Positions 17,736 to 26,086 of a DNA stretch of 64,000 bases are shown here, piece after piece. Each line of letters begins with the position of its first letter. Position 1 is the first letter of the stretch. Where the stretch lies: positions 38,864-102,863 of the forward strand of contig CAXTIG010000023.1 of NCBI GenBank assembly GCA_964244295.1. The letters run 5' to 3'. The stretch comes from JAJAZB01 sp964244295. GTDB lineage: Bacteria > Bacteroidota > Bacteroidia > Cytophagales > Spirosomataceae. A model generated the notes under the pieces. The model was not told the DNA's origin, did not search any database, and was given only the letters and a program-made list of their open reading frames with translations. The position numbers and the translations under genes are program-made.

Positions 17736-19556
17736 ATTCAGCGGTTTTTTAACGATGATCACCGTGCCGCTGCCCGGCGAGGAATCGACCGAGAGGCTGC
17801 CGCGTAGGTGGTTTTTTACCCGCAAGGCGATGTTGTCGAGGCCCCGGCCGTTGCGGCCCGTTTCGCTGAGGTTGAAGCCTTTGCCGTCGTCTTCGACCAC
17901 CACCTTCAACTGGTCGTGGAGCAGGAGCAGTTGGATACTCACCTCGCTGGCTTCGGCGTGGCGGAGTACGTTGTTCATGCATTCCTGAATGATGCTGTAC
18001 AGCGTTCGTTCCAAATCCGGGTCGAGTGGCCCCTCGAAGCCCGACGCCTGCACGCTCACCTTCGGGCTGTCGAGCGATTCGTACACGTTTTTCAGCAGCG
18101 CCACCAAGCCGAGGGTGCCCAGCGAACTGGCCATCAGGTTGTGCGACACCAGGCGGGTTTCCTCGGCCAGCAGATCGATTTTCTCGAACACGGCGCTGGT
18201 TTCGGCGTTGGGCTTGCCGCGCACGAGGTAATCCAGGCTCGATTTCAGGGCCGAAATCAGTCCGCCGAGCCGGTCGTGCAGGTCGCGCCCGATGCGGGTC
18301 CGCTCCACTTCCTGGGCGGTGATTTCGGTCGTTTGCATATTTTTCTGCAACTCCGTTTTTTCGTCCTGAATCAACTTGAAGCGCCAGCCCAGGCCCAGCG
18401 TGATCAGAAACATCTCCAGCAGGGTGGTCTGGTAGTAGGTTTGATGAAGCAATTGAACCGGGATGTTGTGTGCCGCCGAGAACGCCTCCGCCGAGCCGGC
18501 CAGGAAAACCGGCACGGTGGCGGCCAGAAACAGGCGGGCCGGACGGTACCCACTCCGCAGGCTGCGGTACAGCAGGAGCAGGGTGAGCGACGTGGCAAGC
18601 GCCATGTTGAGGTGAAAAAAATACCGCCATTCATAGAAACTGATCCCCAGGACGAATACCAGCAGGGAAGAAGTCAGCCAGAAGGTCGCCAGCCCGGTAA
18701 TCAGGTTGGTAAACCGATTTTTAGGGTCGTAGCCGTAGGCGAGAAATTCGCGGGCAAACAGCAGGTAGCAGGGCGTGAGGATGGTGCTCAGAAAACCGAA
18801 GATATTTTTGTTGCGCACCCAGCGGGGCGACTGGTCCATCAGCAGGTAATGGTACTCGTGGTAAAATAGCATGAGCAACAGCGAACTCACCACGCAGGCG
18901 CAGTAGTAGCCGTACATCCGTTCCCGGAAAAACAAGGCCATCGCCACGCTGAAAAACAGGATGACGAGCATCCCCCCGACGTACACGTGCTTGAAGAAAT
19001 CGTTACGCCCGATGTACCGGCTCAGGTCGCGCTGCTGGATGAGTTGAAACGGGTACACGCTCAGGGGGTAGTCTTCGTTCCAGGCCCGCAGGAGCAGCGT
19101 CCCCTGCGCGAGGGCAGGCAGGCTCAGGCTCACACTGAGCAAATCACTGGGCTGTTCGCGCCAGGCTGGTGGGCGATGACACCCCGTAATTCCCTGCTTG
19201 ACGAGCCGGTCGTTTGGGAGCCAGAAATACCGCAGCGTGTCGATGCCTTTCGTGACCACGCTCAGATCGAGCGGCTGGTTGGAAGCGTTCCGCAGGCGGA
19301 TTCGCAACCAGACCGGGTACGGACAAGTCTTAAAGTTGACGTACCGGCCGGATACGGCCTGAAACGCATGGGGCCGGGCCAGCAACGCCGGGTACGTCAA
19401 TCGCGCGCTGGAGTCGATGAAGTAGTCGGTGTACCAGGCCAGGTTGATTTCGTTGAAAAGCGGCGTGACGGGCAACTCCGCCGCCGGGGAAGCCCGAACG
19501 GGGTACCCGTTCAGGACGACGAGGAACAGAAAAAACAGACGGACGGACACGTTCAC
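17733..19556 (-). CDS. 7TM-DISM sensor histidine kinase, NarL/LytS-like output type
   Basis: 607 aa, starting at a GTG (19556) whose bases overlap the TGA stop of the response regulator gene (GTGA); a second GTG lies two codons on. After a signal peptide comes a periplasmic 7TMR-DISMED2 beta-domain, then seven TM segments (first around VYVGGMLVILFFSVAMALFF), a short coiled coil, the HisKA_3 helix RTRIGRDLHDRLGGLISALK with phospho-acceptor His at about 427, and a HATPase_c domain with EDDGKGFN and GRGLDNIALRV. DISM domains often sense carbohydrates or related ligands. It phosphorylates the upstream-encoded regulator. Confidence 0.92.
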   Translation of the reverse strand: MNVSVRLFFLFLVVLNGYPVRASPAAELPVTPLFNEINLAWYTDYFIDSSARLTYPALLARPHAFQAVSGRYVNFKTCPYPVWLRIRLRNASNQPLDLSVVTKGIDTLRYFWLPNDRLVKQGITGCHRPPAWREQPSDLLSVSLSLPALAQGTLLLRAWNEDYPLSVYPFQLIQQRDLSRYIGRNDFFKHVYVGGMLVILFFSVAMALFFRERMYGYYCACVVSSLLLMLFYHEYHYLLMDQSPRWVRNKNIFGFLSTILTPCYLLFAREFLAYGYDPKNRFTNLITGLATFWLTSSLLVFVLGISFYEWRYFFHLNMALATSLTLLLLYRSLRSGYRPARLFLAATVPVFLAGSAEAFSAAHNIPVQLLHQTYYQTTLLEMFLITLGLGWRFKLIQDEKTELQKNMQTTEITAQEVERTRIGRDLHDRLGGLISALKSSLDYLVRGKPNAETSAVFEKIDLLAEETRLVSHNLMASSLGTLGLVALLKNVYESLDSPKVSVQASGFEGPLDPDLERTLYSIIQECMNNVLRHAEASEVSIQLLLLHDQLKVVVEDDGKGFNLSETGRNGRGLDNIALRVKNHLRGSLSVDSSPGSGTVIIVKKPLN

Positions 19557-20236
19557 AGCAGGTGGTTTTCGTACACAATCCGAACCATGTCGGGGGCATT
19601 GCGGGCACCCAGTTTGGTGATGATGTTTTCGCGGTATTCCTCGACGGTGCTGCGTTGGAGTTTCAAAAACGTGGCGATTTCCTGGCTCGTGTAGCCCTGC
19701 GCCACCAGCCGCACCACCTCCACCTCGCGTTTGCTGAGTTTGGCGAAGGCAATCGTTGCGTCGTCGGTGGCGGGGTCTTCGCGGAGTTGGAGTTGCTGCT
19801 TCACCTTCGGCGGCAGGTAAATCTGTCCCTCGCACACGGCCCGGATGGCCCCGAAAAGCTCCGTCGAACTGGTGTTTTTCAGGATGTACCCCCTGGCGTT
19901 GAGGTGCAGGGCGCGTTTGATAAACGTGTAGTCGTTGTGCTGCGAAAGCACGATGGCCTGCACGGCCAGGCGCTGTTTCTGGATAAATTCCAGCACGTCG
20001 AACCCGGCCAGGCGCGGAGTGCCCTGCCGCACCAGGGGCAGGTTGAGGTCGAGCAGCACAATCTCGGCGGGGTTGTGCTGAAGCGCCCGGAGGGTGTCTT
20101 CCAGGTTTTCGGTAACGCCCGCCACGGTAAACCGATCCGGGGTCATTTCCAACAATTTGCAAAACCCTTCGGCCACGAGGCCGACGTCTTCGGCAATCAA
20201 AACCCGAACGGGGGCGGCGGTTGGGTGGGTGGGCAT
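19553..20236 (-). CDS. LuxR/NarL-type response regulator
   Basis: 227 aa. The receiver domain spans about 10-130 with acidic pocket AED at 15-17, phospho-acceptor Asp at 63 (VLLDLNLP), and a conserved Lys in YILKNTS. The C-terminal LuxR HTH reads LSKREVEVVRLVAQGYTSQEIATFLKLQRSTVEEY. Its stop overlaps the kinase start, so the two are translationally coupled and form one two-component system. Targets are not evident nearby. Confidence 0.94.
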   Translation of the reverse strand: MPTHPTAAPVRVLIAEDVGLVAEGFCKLLEMTPDRFTVAGVTENLEDTLRALQHNPAEIVLLDLNLPLVRQGTPRLAGFDVLEFIQKQRLAVQAIVLSQHNDYTFIKRALHLNARGYILKNTSSTELFGAIRAVCEGQIYLPPKVKQQLQLREDPATDDATIAFAKLSKREVEVVRLVAQGYTSQEIATFLKLQRSTVEEYRENIITKLGARNAPDMVRIVYENHLL

Positions 20237-20360
20237 ACGAATGGAGGGGTGGGCTAAGGTACTGGTTTTTGGAAAAGAATCGAGGTTCGGTTGGCGAAAA
20301 ATCAGCCCTTTAAAAACCCGTCACCCCGGAAACCGGGCCGCTTATCCGTAAACGGGTCGA

Positions 20361-20507
20361 TTGTCATCCAGAGCACTGCCCGCAGCGGAGTTGGAAAGAC
20401 CTCGTTGGCCCTCCGAACAGTGGGCCGATGACCCAGCGATGGCTTATCACCGAATTATTCGGTATCCCAACGGGATCCTTCGCTACGCTCTGGATGACAG
20501 CCCCTGT
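20361..20507. repeat. Core-bearing palindrome, copy 2 (GATGACCCAGCG family)
   Basis: The ends GATTGTCATCCAGAGC and GCTCTGGATGACAG pair; the interior is more diverged than copies 1 and 3 but retains GGCCGATGACCCAGCGATGG in the apical part. It occupies most of the 301-bp gap between the response regulator start and the next gene, in which I see nothing else. Confidence 0.78.
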
Positions 20508-20537
20508 GGAACAGCCAGCTTCCATCGGGCGGCGTCG

Positions 20538-20993
20538 TCAGGGATTCGTCAACTCGTACCGGTTGAGCGTACCGCCGGTTTTGAGGCTGGCCGTCGTGCG
20601 GTTGAGGATCAGTTGCGTGTCGGTCACCTCGCCCTCGATGGCGTAGTCGAGGGTACCGTTGGTGCCCGTGGGTTGGGGGTTCAGGCCGCTGAGGGTTAAT
20701 TTTTTCTCGTCCGCCGAAAGCGCCCAGGTGCCCACGAACGTGGCGTTGTCGACTTCCGTCAGCCGGGCGGTTTGGCTTTGGGTATCGCTCAGGTCGAGTT
20801 TGACGTTGGCGTAGGCGGGTTTGGCGTTGCTGGCGGCACCTTTGGTGTACACGGTCGTGCCGTTTTCCTGGGCCACGCGCACCGTCCAGACCTTGCGCAG
20901 GCGGTCGGAGAGGGCCACGGTTTTTTCGCCGCCGCAGGAAGTCAGGCTAGCCGACAAACCGGCCAGCAGCAGGAGATAGGTTGCTTTTTTCAT
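20538..20993 (-). CDS. Lipocalin-like lipoprotein, unknown function
   Basis: 151 aa. Signal peptide with lipobox SLTSC (Cys about 20). The mature part has RLRKVWTVRVAQENG at its start and FVGTWALSADEKKLTLSG, typical strands of small lipocalin-like or META-like beta proteins in Bacteroidota. It is the last gene of the minus-strand block, 19 bp after the T9SS protein, probably co-transcribed. Confidence 0.72.
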   Translation of the reverse strand: MKKATYLLLLAGLSASLTSCGGEKTVALSDRLRKVWTVRVAQENGTTVYTKGAASNAKPAYANVKLDLSDTQSQTARLTEVDNATFVGTWALSADEKKLTLSGLNPQPTGTNGTLDYAIEGEVTDTQLILNRTTASLKTGGTLNRYELTNP

Positions 20994-21012
20994 GAGAAAA
21001 GGGAGGAAAAAG

Positions 21013-23214
21013 TTATTCGCTTTTCAGCAGTTTTTTGACCAGTTTCTGGTCATCGGCCAGGGCCTGAATCAGGTACATCCCGGTAGCCAGCCCCCGGAGC
21101 GGGAAGGTGGTTTCGTGCAGGCGGGCGGCCTGCGAGGAAGTCCAGGTGGCGATGGTTTTCCCGCTGGCGTTGAGCAGGCTGATTTCGGCGCGGGCGGGTT
21201 CGGCCAGACTAAACCGAACCTGACACGCTTCCCCTGCCGGGTTGGGCGATACGTCGAGGCGGAGGCCCGACGGGGTGGGTTCGAGGGCGGTGATGAGTTC
21301 CACCTTCACGCTGACCTGCGCCGTGGCCGTGCAACCCTCGGTGTTCGTAACGCTCACTTGGTACGCCCCCGTCATGTTGACGTTTGCGTTCGGAATTTTC
21401 GGGTTTTGCTGGGGGGATCGGAAACTCAGCGGTCCCGTCCAGGCGTAAGCCGTGCCGCCCCCGGAACTGAGTTCGATGGTCTGGGTTTCGTAGTACGTGC
21501 CCCCGTTAGTGGCCGAAGCGGTGGCCGTGGGCACGGGCTTCATCGTGACGATGAGCGGCAGGGAATTGGCGCTGGTGCGGCCCCCGTCTTCGCACACGGC
21601 GGTGTACGTCGTGACGGCGGTGGGTTTCACCGTGATGGTCAGGCCGGTCTGGCTGTTCGACCACTTCACCACGCCGAGGCATCCTTCGGCGGTGAGGCGT
21701 ACTTCCGCGCCGGGGCAGATCGAAAGCAGGTTGGCTTTCAGCGTGGGCGGCAGCACGGTATCGCGGGCCACGGCAAAGGAGTAAAGTTTCGGGTCGTAGG
21801 AGTACCCGGATAATTTCACGTAGTACGTGCCCGCGTCGAGGGCGTATTTTTTTAGCGAAAGGGCCGTGCCTTGTTGCCCGTTCACATTTTGCAACCGGTT
21901 CTGGGTGGCGTTGAAAACCTCCAGGTACATATACTGCTCCGCTGGCACGTCGCTAACGGTGAAATTCAGCGTCGTTTTGGAGCCGAGCGTGAATTTGAAA
22001 AAGTCAAGATCGCCCTGCGCGTTGATGGCCGCTTTGATGGGTTTATCCACTTGAATTTCCTTCGCCTGCACGAATGAATTGTTGCATTCGTACACGTCAG
22101 TGGTATCGTTGACCAACTTAAAGTCAAAAAGATTGGCACTCCCCTGACCAAAATAATTTTCAATCAGCGCGTAGTAGGTACCTTGCTCACACACGAGCGC
22201 ACTCAGGTAACCGTTGGTACCTTGCTGAAAAGCTTCGACGGTAATTCGCTGATTGGCCGGATTGTACAAAAAAAGGCGCGTATACACACTGGCCGGAACG
22301 TTCTCGGCATAGACCCCTAACACGCCGGGTTTTTTGATGGCTATTTTGAAATAATCTTGATCCCCTTGAGGGTGAATGGCAATTTTAGCCAATTGGCCGC
22401 TTTGAATTTCCTTGGCCGCCGTAAACGAGTTGTTGCACTCGAAAACATCCGTTGTGTTGAGCGTTACCTTGAAATCGAAGGTCGTTGGACTGGGAGAATT
22501 ATTGAATATATTTTCAGCGACCACGTAATACGTACCTGGATCACAGACTAATGCGTTCAGGTATAAGTTTTTCCCCTGGTTATTGTAATCGCTCACCACC
22601 TCTTTCGTGGCGGCGTCGTACAGCCTGAGACGGACGGCAACGGCGGGGGGGACATTCTCGGCGGCCATTTCCAGTACCCCCGGTTTTGTCACCGAAATCT
22701 TGAAGTAATCCACATCGCCGCTGGGATGCAGGGCAATCTTTACCGCTTGTGCGCTGTTTAATTCTTTCGCCGTTGTGAAGGAGTTGTTGCACTCGAATGC
22801 GTCGGTTTCGTTGAGCGTCACCTTCACATCAAATGTCTCCGGGTTGGCCGAATTATAGGCATTCTGCACCACCACGTAGTAAGTTCCAGCCGCACAGACG
22901 TACCCACTCAGGTACGAGTTTTTCCCTGGAGTATTGTACTCACTGGCTAACTCCTGGTTGCTGGCATCGAATAACTTTAGCTGAACTCCCACATTGGCAG
23001 GTACGTTTTCGGCGACCATTTCCAGGATTCCGGGTCTTGGAACGGTTACTTTGAAATAATCCGGGTTAGATGCCGGATTCAGGGAGGTTTTAAATGAGGT
23101 GCCCAACGTGATGGCATTCGCCTGATTAAAACTATTGTTCGGCTCGGTTTCGGTGGTTTGGGCCAGCACGGTGCCACTCAGCAGGACCGTCAGGAAAAGT
23201 AGAAGATTTTTCAT
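21013..23214 (-). CDS. T9SS-secreted protein with four PPC-like repeats
   Basis: 733 aa. Signal peptide ends VLAQ. Four tandem repeats of about 115 residues follow, each with a (E)CNNSFxxAKE block, a DYFKI strand and CxxGTYYV; they resemble bacterial pre-peptidase C-terminal (PPC) domains. Then come two Ig/PKD-like segments (CPGAEVRLTAEGC and a GGTAYAWTG block) and a T9SS type A sorting domain ending GMYLIQALADDQKLVKKLL. No catalytic domain is visible, so it is probably an adhesin or surface scaffold. The DNA of the repeat region (about 22050-22950) is visibly less GC-rich than the rest. Confidence 0.85.
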   Translation of the reverse strand: MKNLLLFLTVLLSGTVLAQTTETEPNNSFNQANAITLGTSFKTSLNPASNPDYFKVTVPRPGILEMVAENVPANVGVQLKLFDASNQELASEYNTPGKNSYLSGYVCAAGTYYVVVQNAYNSANPETFDVKVTLNETDAFECNNSFTTAKELNSAQAVKIALHPSGDVDYFKISVTKPGVLEMAAENVPPAVAVRLRLYDAATKEVVSDYNNQGKNLYLNALVCDPGTYYVVAENIFNNSPSPTTFDFKVTLNTTDVFECNNSFTAAKEIQSGQLAKIAIHPQGDQDYFKIAIKKPGVLGVYAENVPASVYTRLFLYNPANQRITVEAFQQGTNGYLSALVCEQGTYYALIENYFGQGSANLFDFKLVNDTTDVYECNNSFVQAKEIQVDKPIKAAINAQGDLDFFKFTLGSKTTLNFTVSDVPAEQYMYLEVFNATQNRLQNVNGQQGTALSLKKYALDAGTYYVKLSGYSYDPKLYSFAVARDTVLPPTLKANLLSICPGAEVRLTAEGCLGVVKWSNSQTGLTITVKPTAVTTYTAVCEDGGRTSANSLPLIVTMKPVPTATASATNGGTYYETQTIELSSGGGTAYAWTGPLSFRSPQQNPKIPNANVNMTGAYQVSVTNTEGCTATAQVSVKVELITALEPTPSGLRLDVSPNPAGEACQVRFSLAEPARAEISLLNASGKTIATWTSSQAARLHETTFPLRGLATGMYLIQALADDQKLVKKLLKSE

Positions 23215-23273
23215 GGCTTTTTTTAGTTGAGAGAAAACCCGACCGTAAGCCGGGCCAGTTGATTTTTCCAGGT

Positions 23274-24998
23274 TCAGTTCATCGCCAGATTCACCTTCCC
23301 CTCCTCCAGGTTCGTCACCTCAAACTTCGCCGTTGGGTGCTTCGACAGGGCGTCGATCAACTCGTCCGAGGAGCCGCTGTGCTCGACCGAGATCAGGCCC
23401 TCGGTGCCCTTCACCGATTTTTTGACGAATTTCACCTTCGGGTTTTTGCCGATGAGCACGGCCAGCGCGGCGATCTTGGCGTAGCTGGTGTTTTTAATTT
23501 CAATTTCGGTGGTGTTCAGCGACGGCCCCGCTGCCGCCGCCACGGCCCGCCCGCCCGATCCTTTGGCGCTGTTGGCAAAGGCGACGTTCATCGAGCAAAG
23601 CCGTTCGAGCAAATACTGCGTCATGTTGTCGGTGGCGTTGGCGATGGCCTGCTTGTTGGCAATGGCCTCCGATACGTCGATGCCCCCGCCGGAGACGGTG
23701 TTGGTCGCCAGGATGGTGCCGTCTTCGGTGGCAATCACCCGGATTTCGAGCCGCGCCCGGCAGGCCGTCATGCCACCCTGCGAATTGGTGCGCTCGGAAA
23801 TGGTCTGGCCCGTCACGATGATATCGGCCCCCATTTTCAGGCCCAGGGCGGCCATGCTCCCCAGGTCGGTGCCGGTCGAATCCATCAGTTTTTTCATTTT
23901 GCCGTACACCTTCGGGTCGATCACCCGGAAGCCCGCCTCGCTGAAGCGCCGGGTCAGTTCGGTTTCGGTGGCCGTCTGCTCGATTACCACGGGCTTAATC
24001 ATGGCCGTGGCCGAAGTCTGGCGGCTGGCGGCTTCTTTGGCAGCGGCGGCATCGGCTTCGCGTTGGCGTTTCCCGCCGAAAATTCCCTTGATGATGGCAT
24101 TGGTGTTTTCAATGCTCGCCTCGCGCTCGCGGATTTGCATCTCGCGCTCGCGGCGGGCCAGGTCGGTGTTGTCTTCGGTGCGGGCGGTACCGGCGGTGGT
24201 GGCCTCGGTCACGAGAATCATCATTTTAGGCGAACCAGCTTTGAGCATCTGGCAGTTGGAAGCCGTGTATTTTTTGAACACAATGGGCTTCATCGGCTCC
24301 GGAATCGGAATGTTGTCTTTGGCCTCCGCCATGATTTCCACCGCCCGGATGATGCTTCTCTGCGTGGCGTCCTGCACGGCGCGGCTCTGGGTGGATCCCT
24401 TCGTTTCGACCCCAAAAATCCGCACGCTGCTCGACGACGAACTCCCCGTGCTGTTTACGTCTTTGGCAAACAAAATTTCGCCCGTTTGGGGGTTGAGCAA
24501 TTTGAGCGTAAAGCCTACGCTCGCCTGGTTTTTACTCGAACTGACCCCCATGAACGACGAGGAGGAATTCCCTTCCGAAAAATCGGTGATTTCGCCCGTC
24601 ACGACGAGTTGCGCCCCCAGCATTTTGCCCGCTTGCGGGCCGGAGCCGTTGCTGAAACCATCTTGCCCGAAAGCCATTTCGCCGGTGGCATCGCTCACGT
24701 TTTTGTTGGTTTCCACCACCCGGAAGCAGTTGGTCTGCTGAATGGCCGAGGTCAGCATGGTCGCTAGTTCTTCACCGAAACTCGACTGCGCCTGGGCTGA
24801 TTTGGCCGACACGCTGAAGCGGGCCACTTTCACCACCACGCGCTTGTCGTAGGACAGGCCCTTGCATTTTTCGGCCACTTGTTCAATCGTGGTTTCGGGT
24901 TGCTTGTTTTTTTTGCTTTGCGACCGGGCGGGCAGCACCAGCAGGAGGAGGAAGAGCAGGCCGGTGCCCATCCGGGCGAGTCTGACGAGGGCGTTCAT
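23274..24998 (-). CDS. CsgG-like envelope protein with two related halves
   Basis: 574 aa with a signal peptide ending LPARSQ. The N-terminal half resembles CsgG/HfaB: VVVKVARFSVSAKS, SFGEELATMLTSAIQQT, CFRVVETNK, GAQLVVTGEITDF and LKLLNPQTGEIL. A middle helical, charged segment (REREMQIREREASIE) connects to a second half with ELTRRFSEAGFRVIDPKVY and MGADIIVTGQTIS, which repeats the same pattern, and a small C-terminal domain with HSGSSDELIDAL. CsgG-type proteins form outer-membrane pores for secretion; here there is no lipobox, so the form is uncertain. A class II hairpin-box lies about 90 bp upstream of the start. Confidence 0.75.
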   Translation of the reverse strand: MNALVRLARMGTGLLFLLLLVLPARSQSKKNKQPETTIEQVAEKCKGLSYDKRVVVKVARFSVSAKSAQAQSSFGEELATMLTSAIQQTNCFRVVETNKNVSDATGEMAFGQDGFSNGSGPQAGKMLGAQLVVTGEITDFSEGNSSSSFMGVSSSKNQASVGFTLKLLNPQTGEILFAKDVNSTGSSSSSSVRIFGVETKGSTQSRAVQDATQRSIIRAVEIMAEAKDNIPIPEPMKPIVFKKYTASNCQMLKAGSPKMMILVTEATTAGTARTEDNTDLARREREMQIREREASIENTNAIIKGIFGGKRQREADAAAAKEAASRQTSATAMIKPVVIEQTATETELTRRFSEAGFRVIDPKVYGKMKKLMDSTGTDLGSMAALGLKMGADIIVTGQTISERTNSQGGMTACRARLEIRVIATEDGTILATNTVSGGGIDVSEAIANKQAIANATDNMTQYLLERLCSMNVAFANSAKGSGGRAVAAAAGPSLNTTEIEIKNTSYAKIAALAVLIGKNPKVKFVKKSVKGTEGLISVEHSGSSDELIDALSKHPTAKFEVTNLEEGKVNLAMN

Positions 24999-25042
24999 CG
25001 GGAAAACGGGTTAGGGTGAAGGAGAAAAAGAAGATGATTTGG

Positions 25043-25080
25043 AAAAAGAGAGAGGGATGATTAAAAAAAGAGAGGGATGA
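25043..25080. repeat. Direct repeat in 5' leader of the CsgG-like gene
   Basis: The sequence AAAGAGAGAGGGATGA/AAAAGAGAGGGATGA occurs twice, 20 bp apart, between the class II site and the start codon. It will be transcribed as two TCATCCCTCTC words in the leader. Function unknown. Confidence 0.5.
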
Positions 25081-25087
25081 AAAGGCA

Positions 25088-25158
25088 GAATCCGCTCGTA
25101 AAGAACTCACCCGGCCAGGGCGGAGACAACCCCCAGAAGCAGGGGGTTGTCTCCGCCC
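25088..25158 (-). promoter_or_regulatory. Class II hairpin-box site 1
   Basis: Read on the minus strand: a hairpin (25118-25158, GGGCGGAGACAACCCCC and its complement, 6-nt loop), then 19 nt, then TTCTTTACG (25097-25105) followed by AGCGGATTC. Over 47 positions it aligns without gaps with site 2 (36 identities by my count). It lies between the YfaP-like lipoprotein gene and the CsgG-like gene and could be a terminator plus promoter. Confidence 0.7.
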
Positions 25159-25193
25159 GAAACGCACCGGATGCCAGCCGTTGGGAAGGAAGC

Positions 25194-26057
25194 TTAGTTG
25201 CTGAACGAGTAGGAACCGCCCTGTTTACGAACGGTTACCACGGTTTTGGTCGTGGCACTGTTTGTCAGTACGCCCGTGTACGATTTTACCGTTCGGCCGG
25301 CAGTCACGGTGACGTAGTAGTTCGTGGCCGGTCCACCGCTGAAGTAGTCTACGGAAATTTTGTACTCCCCATCGGGCAATTGATTCAGCCAGTAGATGTT
25401 TTCCGGACCGAAGCCGTTGGTATCGTCTCGGTCCAGTTGTCCCCCAGTAGAGGAGCTACGGTCTCCAAAATAGATCTCGTTTCCATTGGGTTCTTTTACG
25501 TACAAATCCACGTCGGTGCCGTTGGTATCCCAGGTCAGGTTTACCTGCAAATCGCCCGTGCCGAGTTGCAGTACGTCCACGCACTGCTGAATGACCCCAC
25601 TGACGCGGCCCGTGGCATCGTAGGCCCAGAGGTTGACGCAGAAGCGTCCGTTGGTGGTGTTGGCGGGCAACTGAATCGGGATGGAAGCGATGCTGGGATT
25701 TCCGCTGGCACTGACCGGCACGTTGAAATACGTGCTCGATCCCTGCACCTGCACGTAGTACCCACCCAAGGCGGCGGTGCCTCCGGGCACCTGAAACGTG
25801 AGCACGGCCACGCCCCCGTTGCTGGCCGTGACCGAGCCGGTGTTGACGAGGCTAATGCGCGGGGCCTGGGTGCCGCCGTTGGGGGCGGGTGGGGTGCCGG
25901 TTACGACGAGGCTGCCGTTGGGCAGCACGATGTAGCGGCTCAACTGATTGGGGTCTTTGGGGTCGATCGAGGTCGGAACGGTGATGTAGTCCACTTCACG
26001 TTTGCACCCGGCAAACAGCGTCGCGACGAAAAGCAAGAAAAAAAGTCGGTGTAGCAT
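25194..26057 (-). CDS. Lipoprotein with C-terminal YfaP/DUF2135-like domain
   Basis: 287 aa. Type II signal peptide ending TLFAGC. The first half has DPKDPNQLSRYIVLPNGS and an Ig-like sandwich; the second half, about 175-255, reads LTWDTNGTDVDLYVKEPNG, DRDDTNGFGPENIYW and GEYKISVDYF, matching the DUF2135/YfaP calcium-site-like beta domain. It starts 29 bp after the OmpA-like gene on the same strand, so the two are one operon under class II site 2. Probably outer-membrane associated. Function unknown. Confidence 0.75.
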   Translation of the reverse strand: MLHRLFFLLFVATLFAGCKREVDYITVPTSIDPKDPNQLSRYIVLPNGSLVVTGTPPAPNGGTQAPRISLVNTGSVTASNGGVAVLTFQVPGGTAALGGYYVQVQGSSTYFNVPVSASGNPSIASIPIQLPANTTNGRFCVNLWAYDATGRVSGVIQQCVDVLQLGTGDLQVNLTWDTNGTDVDLYVKEPNGNEIYFGDRSSSTGGQLDRDDTNGFGPENIYWLNQLPDGEYKISVDYFSGGPATNYYVTVTAGRTVKSYTGVLTNSATTKTVVTVRKQGGSYSFSN

Positions 26058-26086
26058 GGGAGGTTACGGAATAAAAAGTGGAGGAA

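Noticed and set aside
19557..20162. Possible N-terminal extension of the histidine kinase through the response-regulator gene
   Set aside because: The extension is an out-of-frame reading of the response regulator and is Arg/Pro-rich; the GTG overlapping the regulator stop is the natural start and precedes a good signal peptide.
23259..24767. Long plus-strand frames opposite the CsgG-like gene
   Set aside because: Translations are His/Arg-rich without motifs; the minus-strand product has signal peptide and CsgG signatures.
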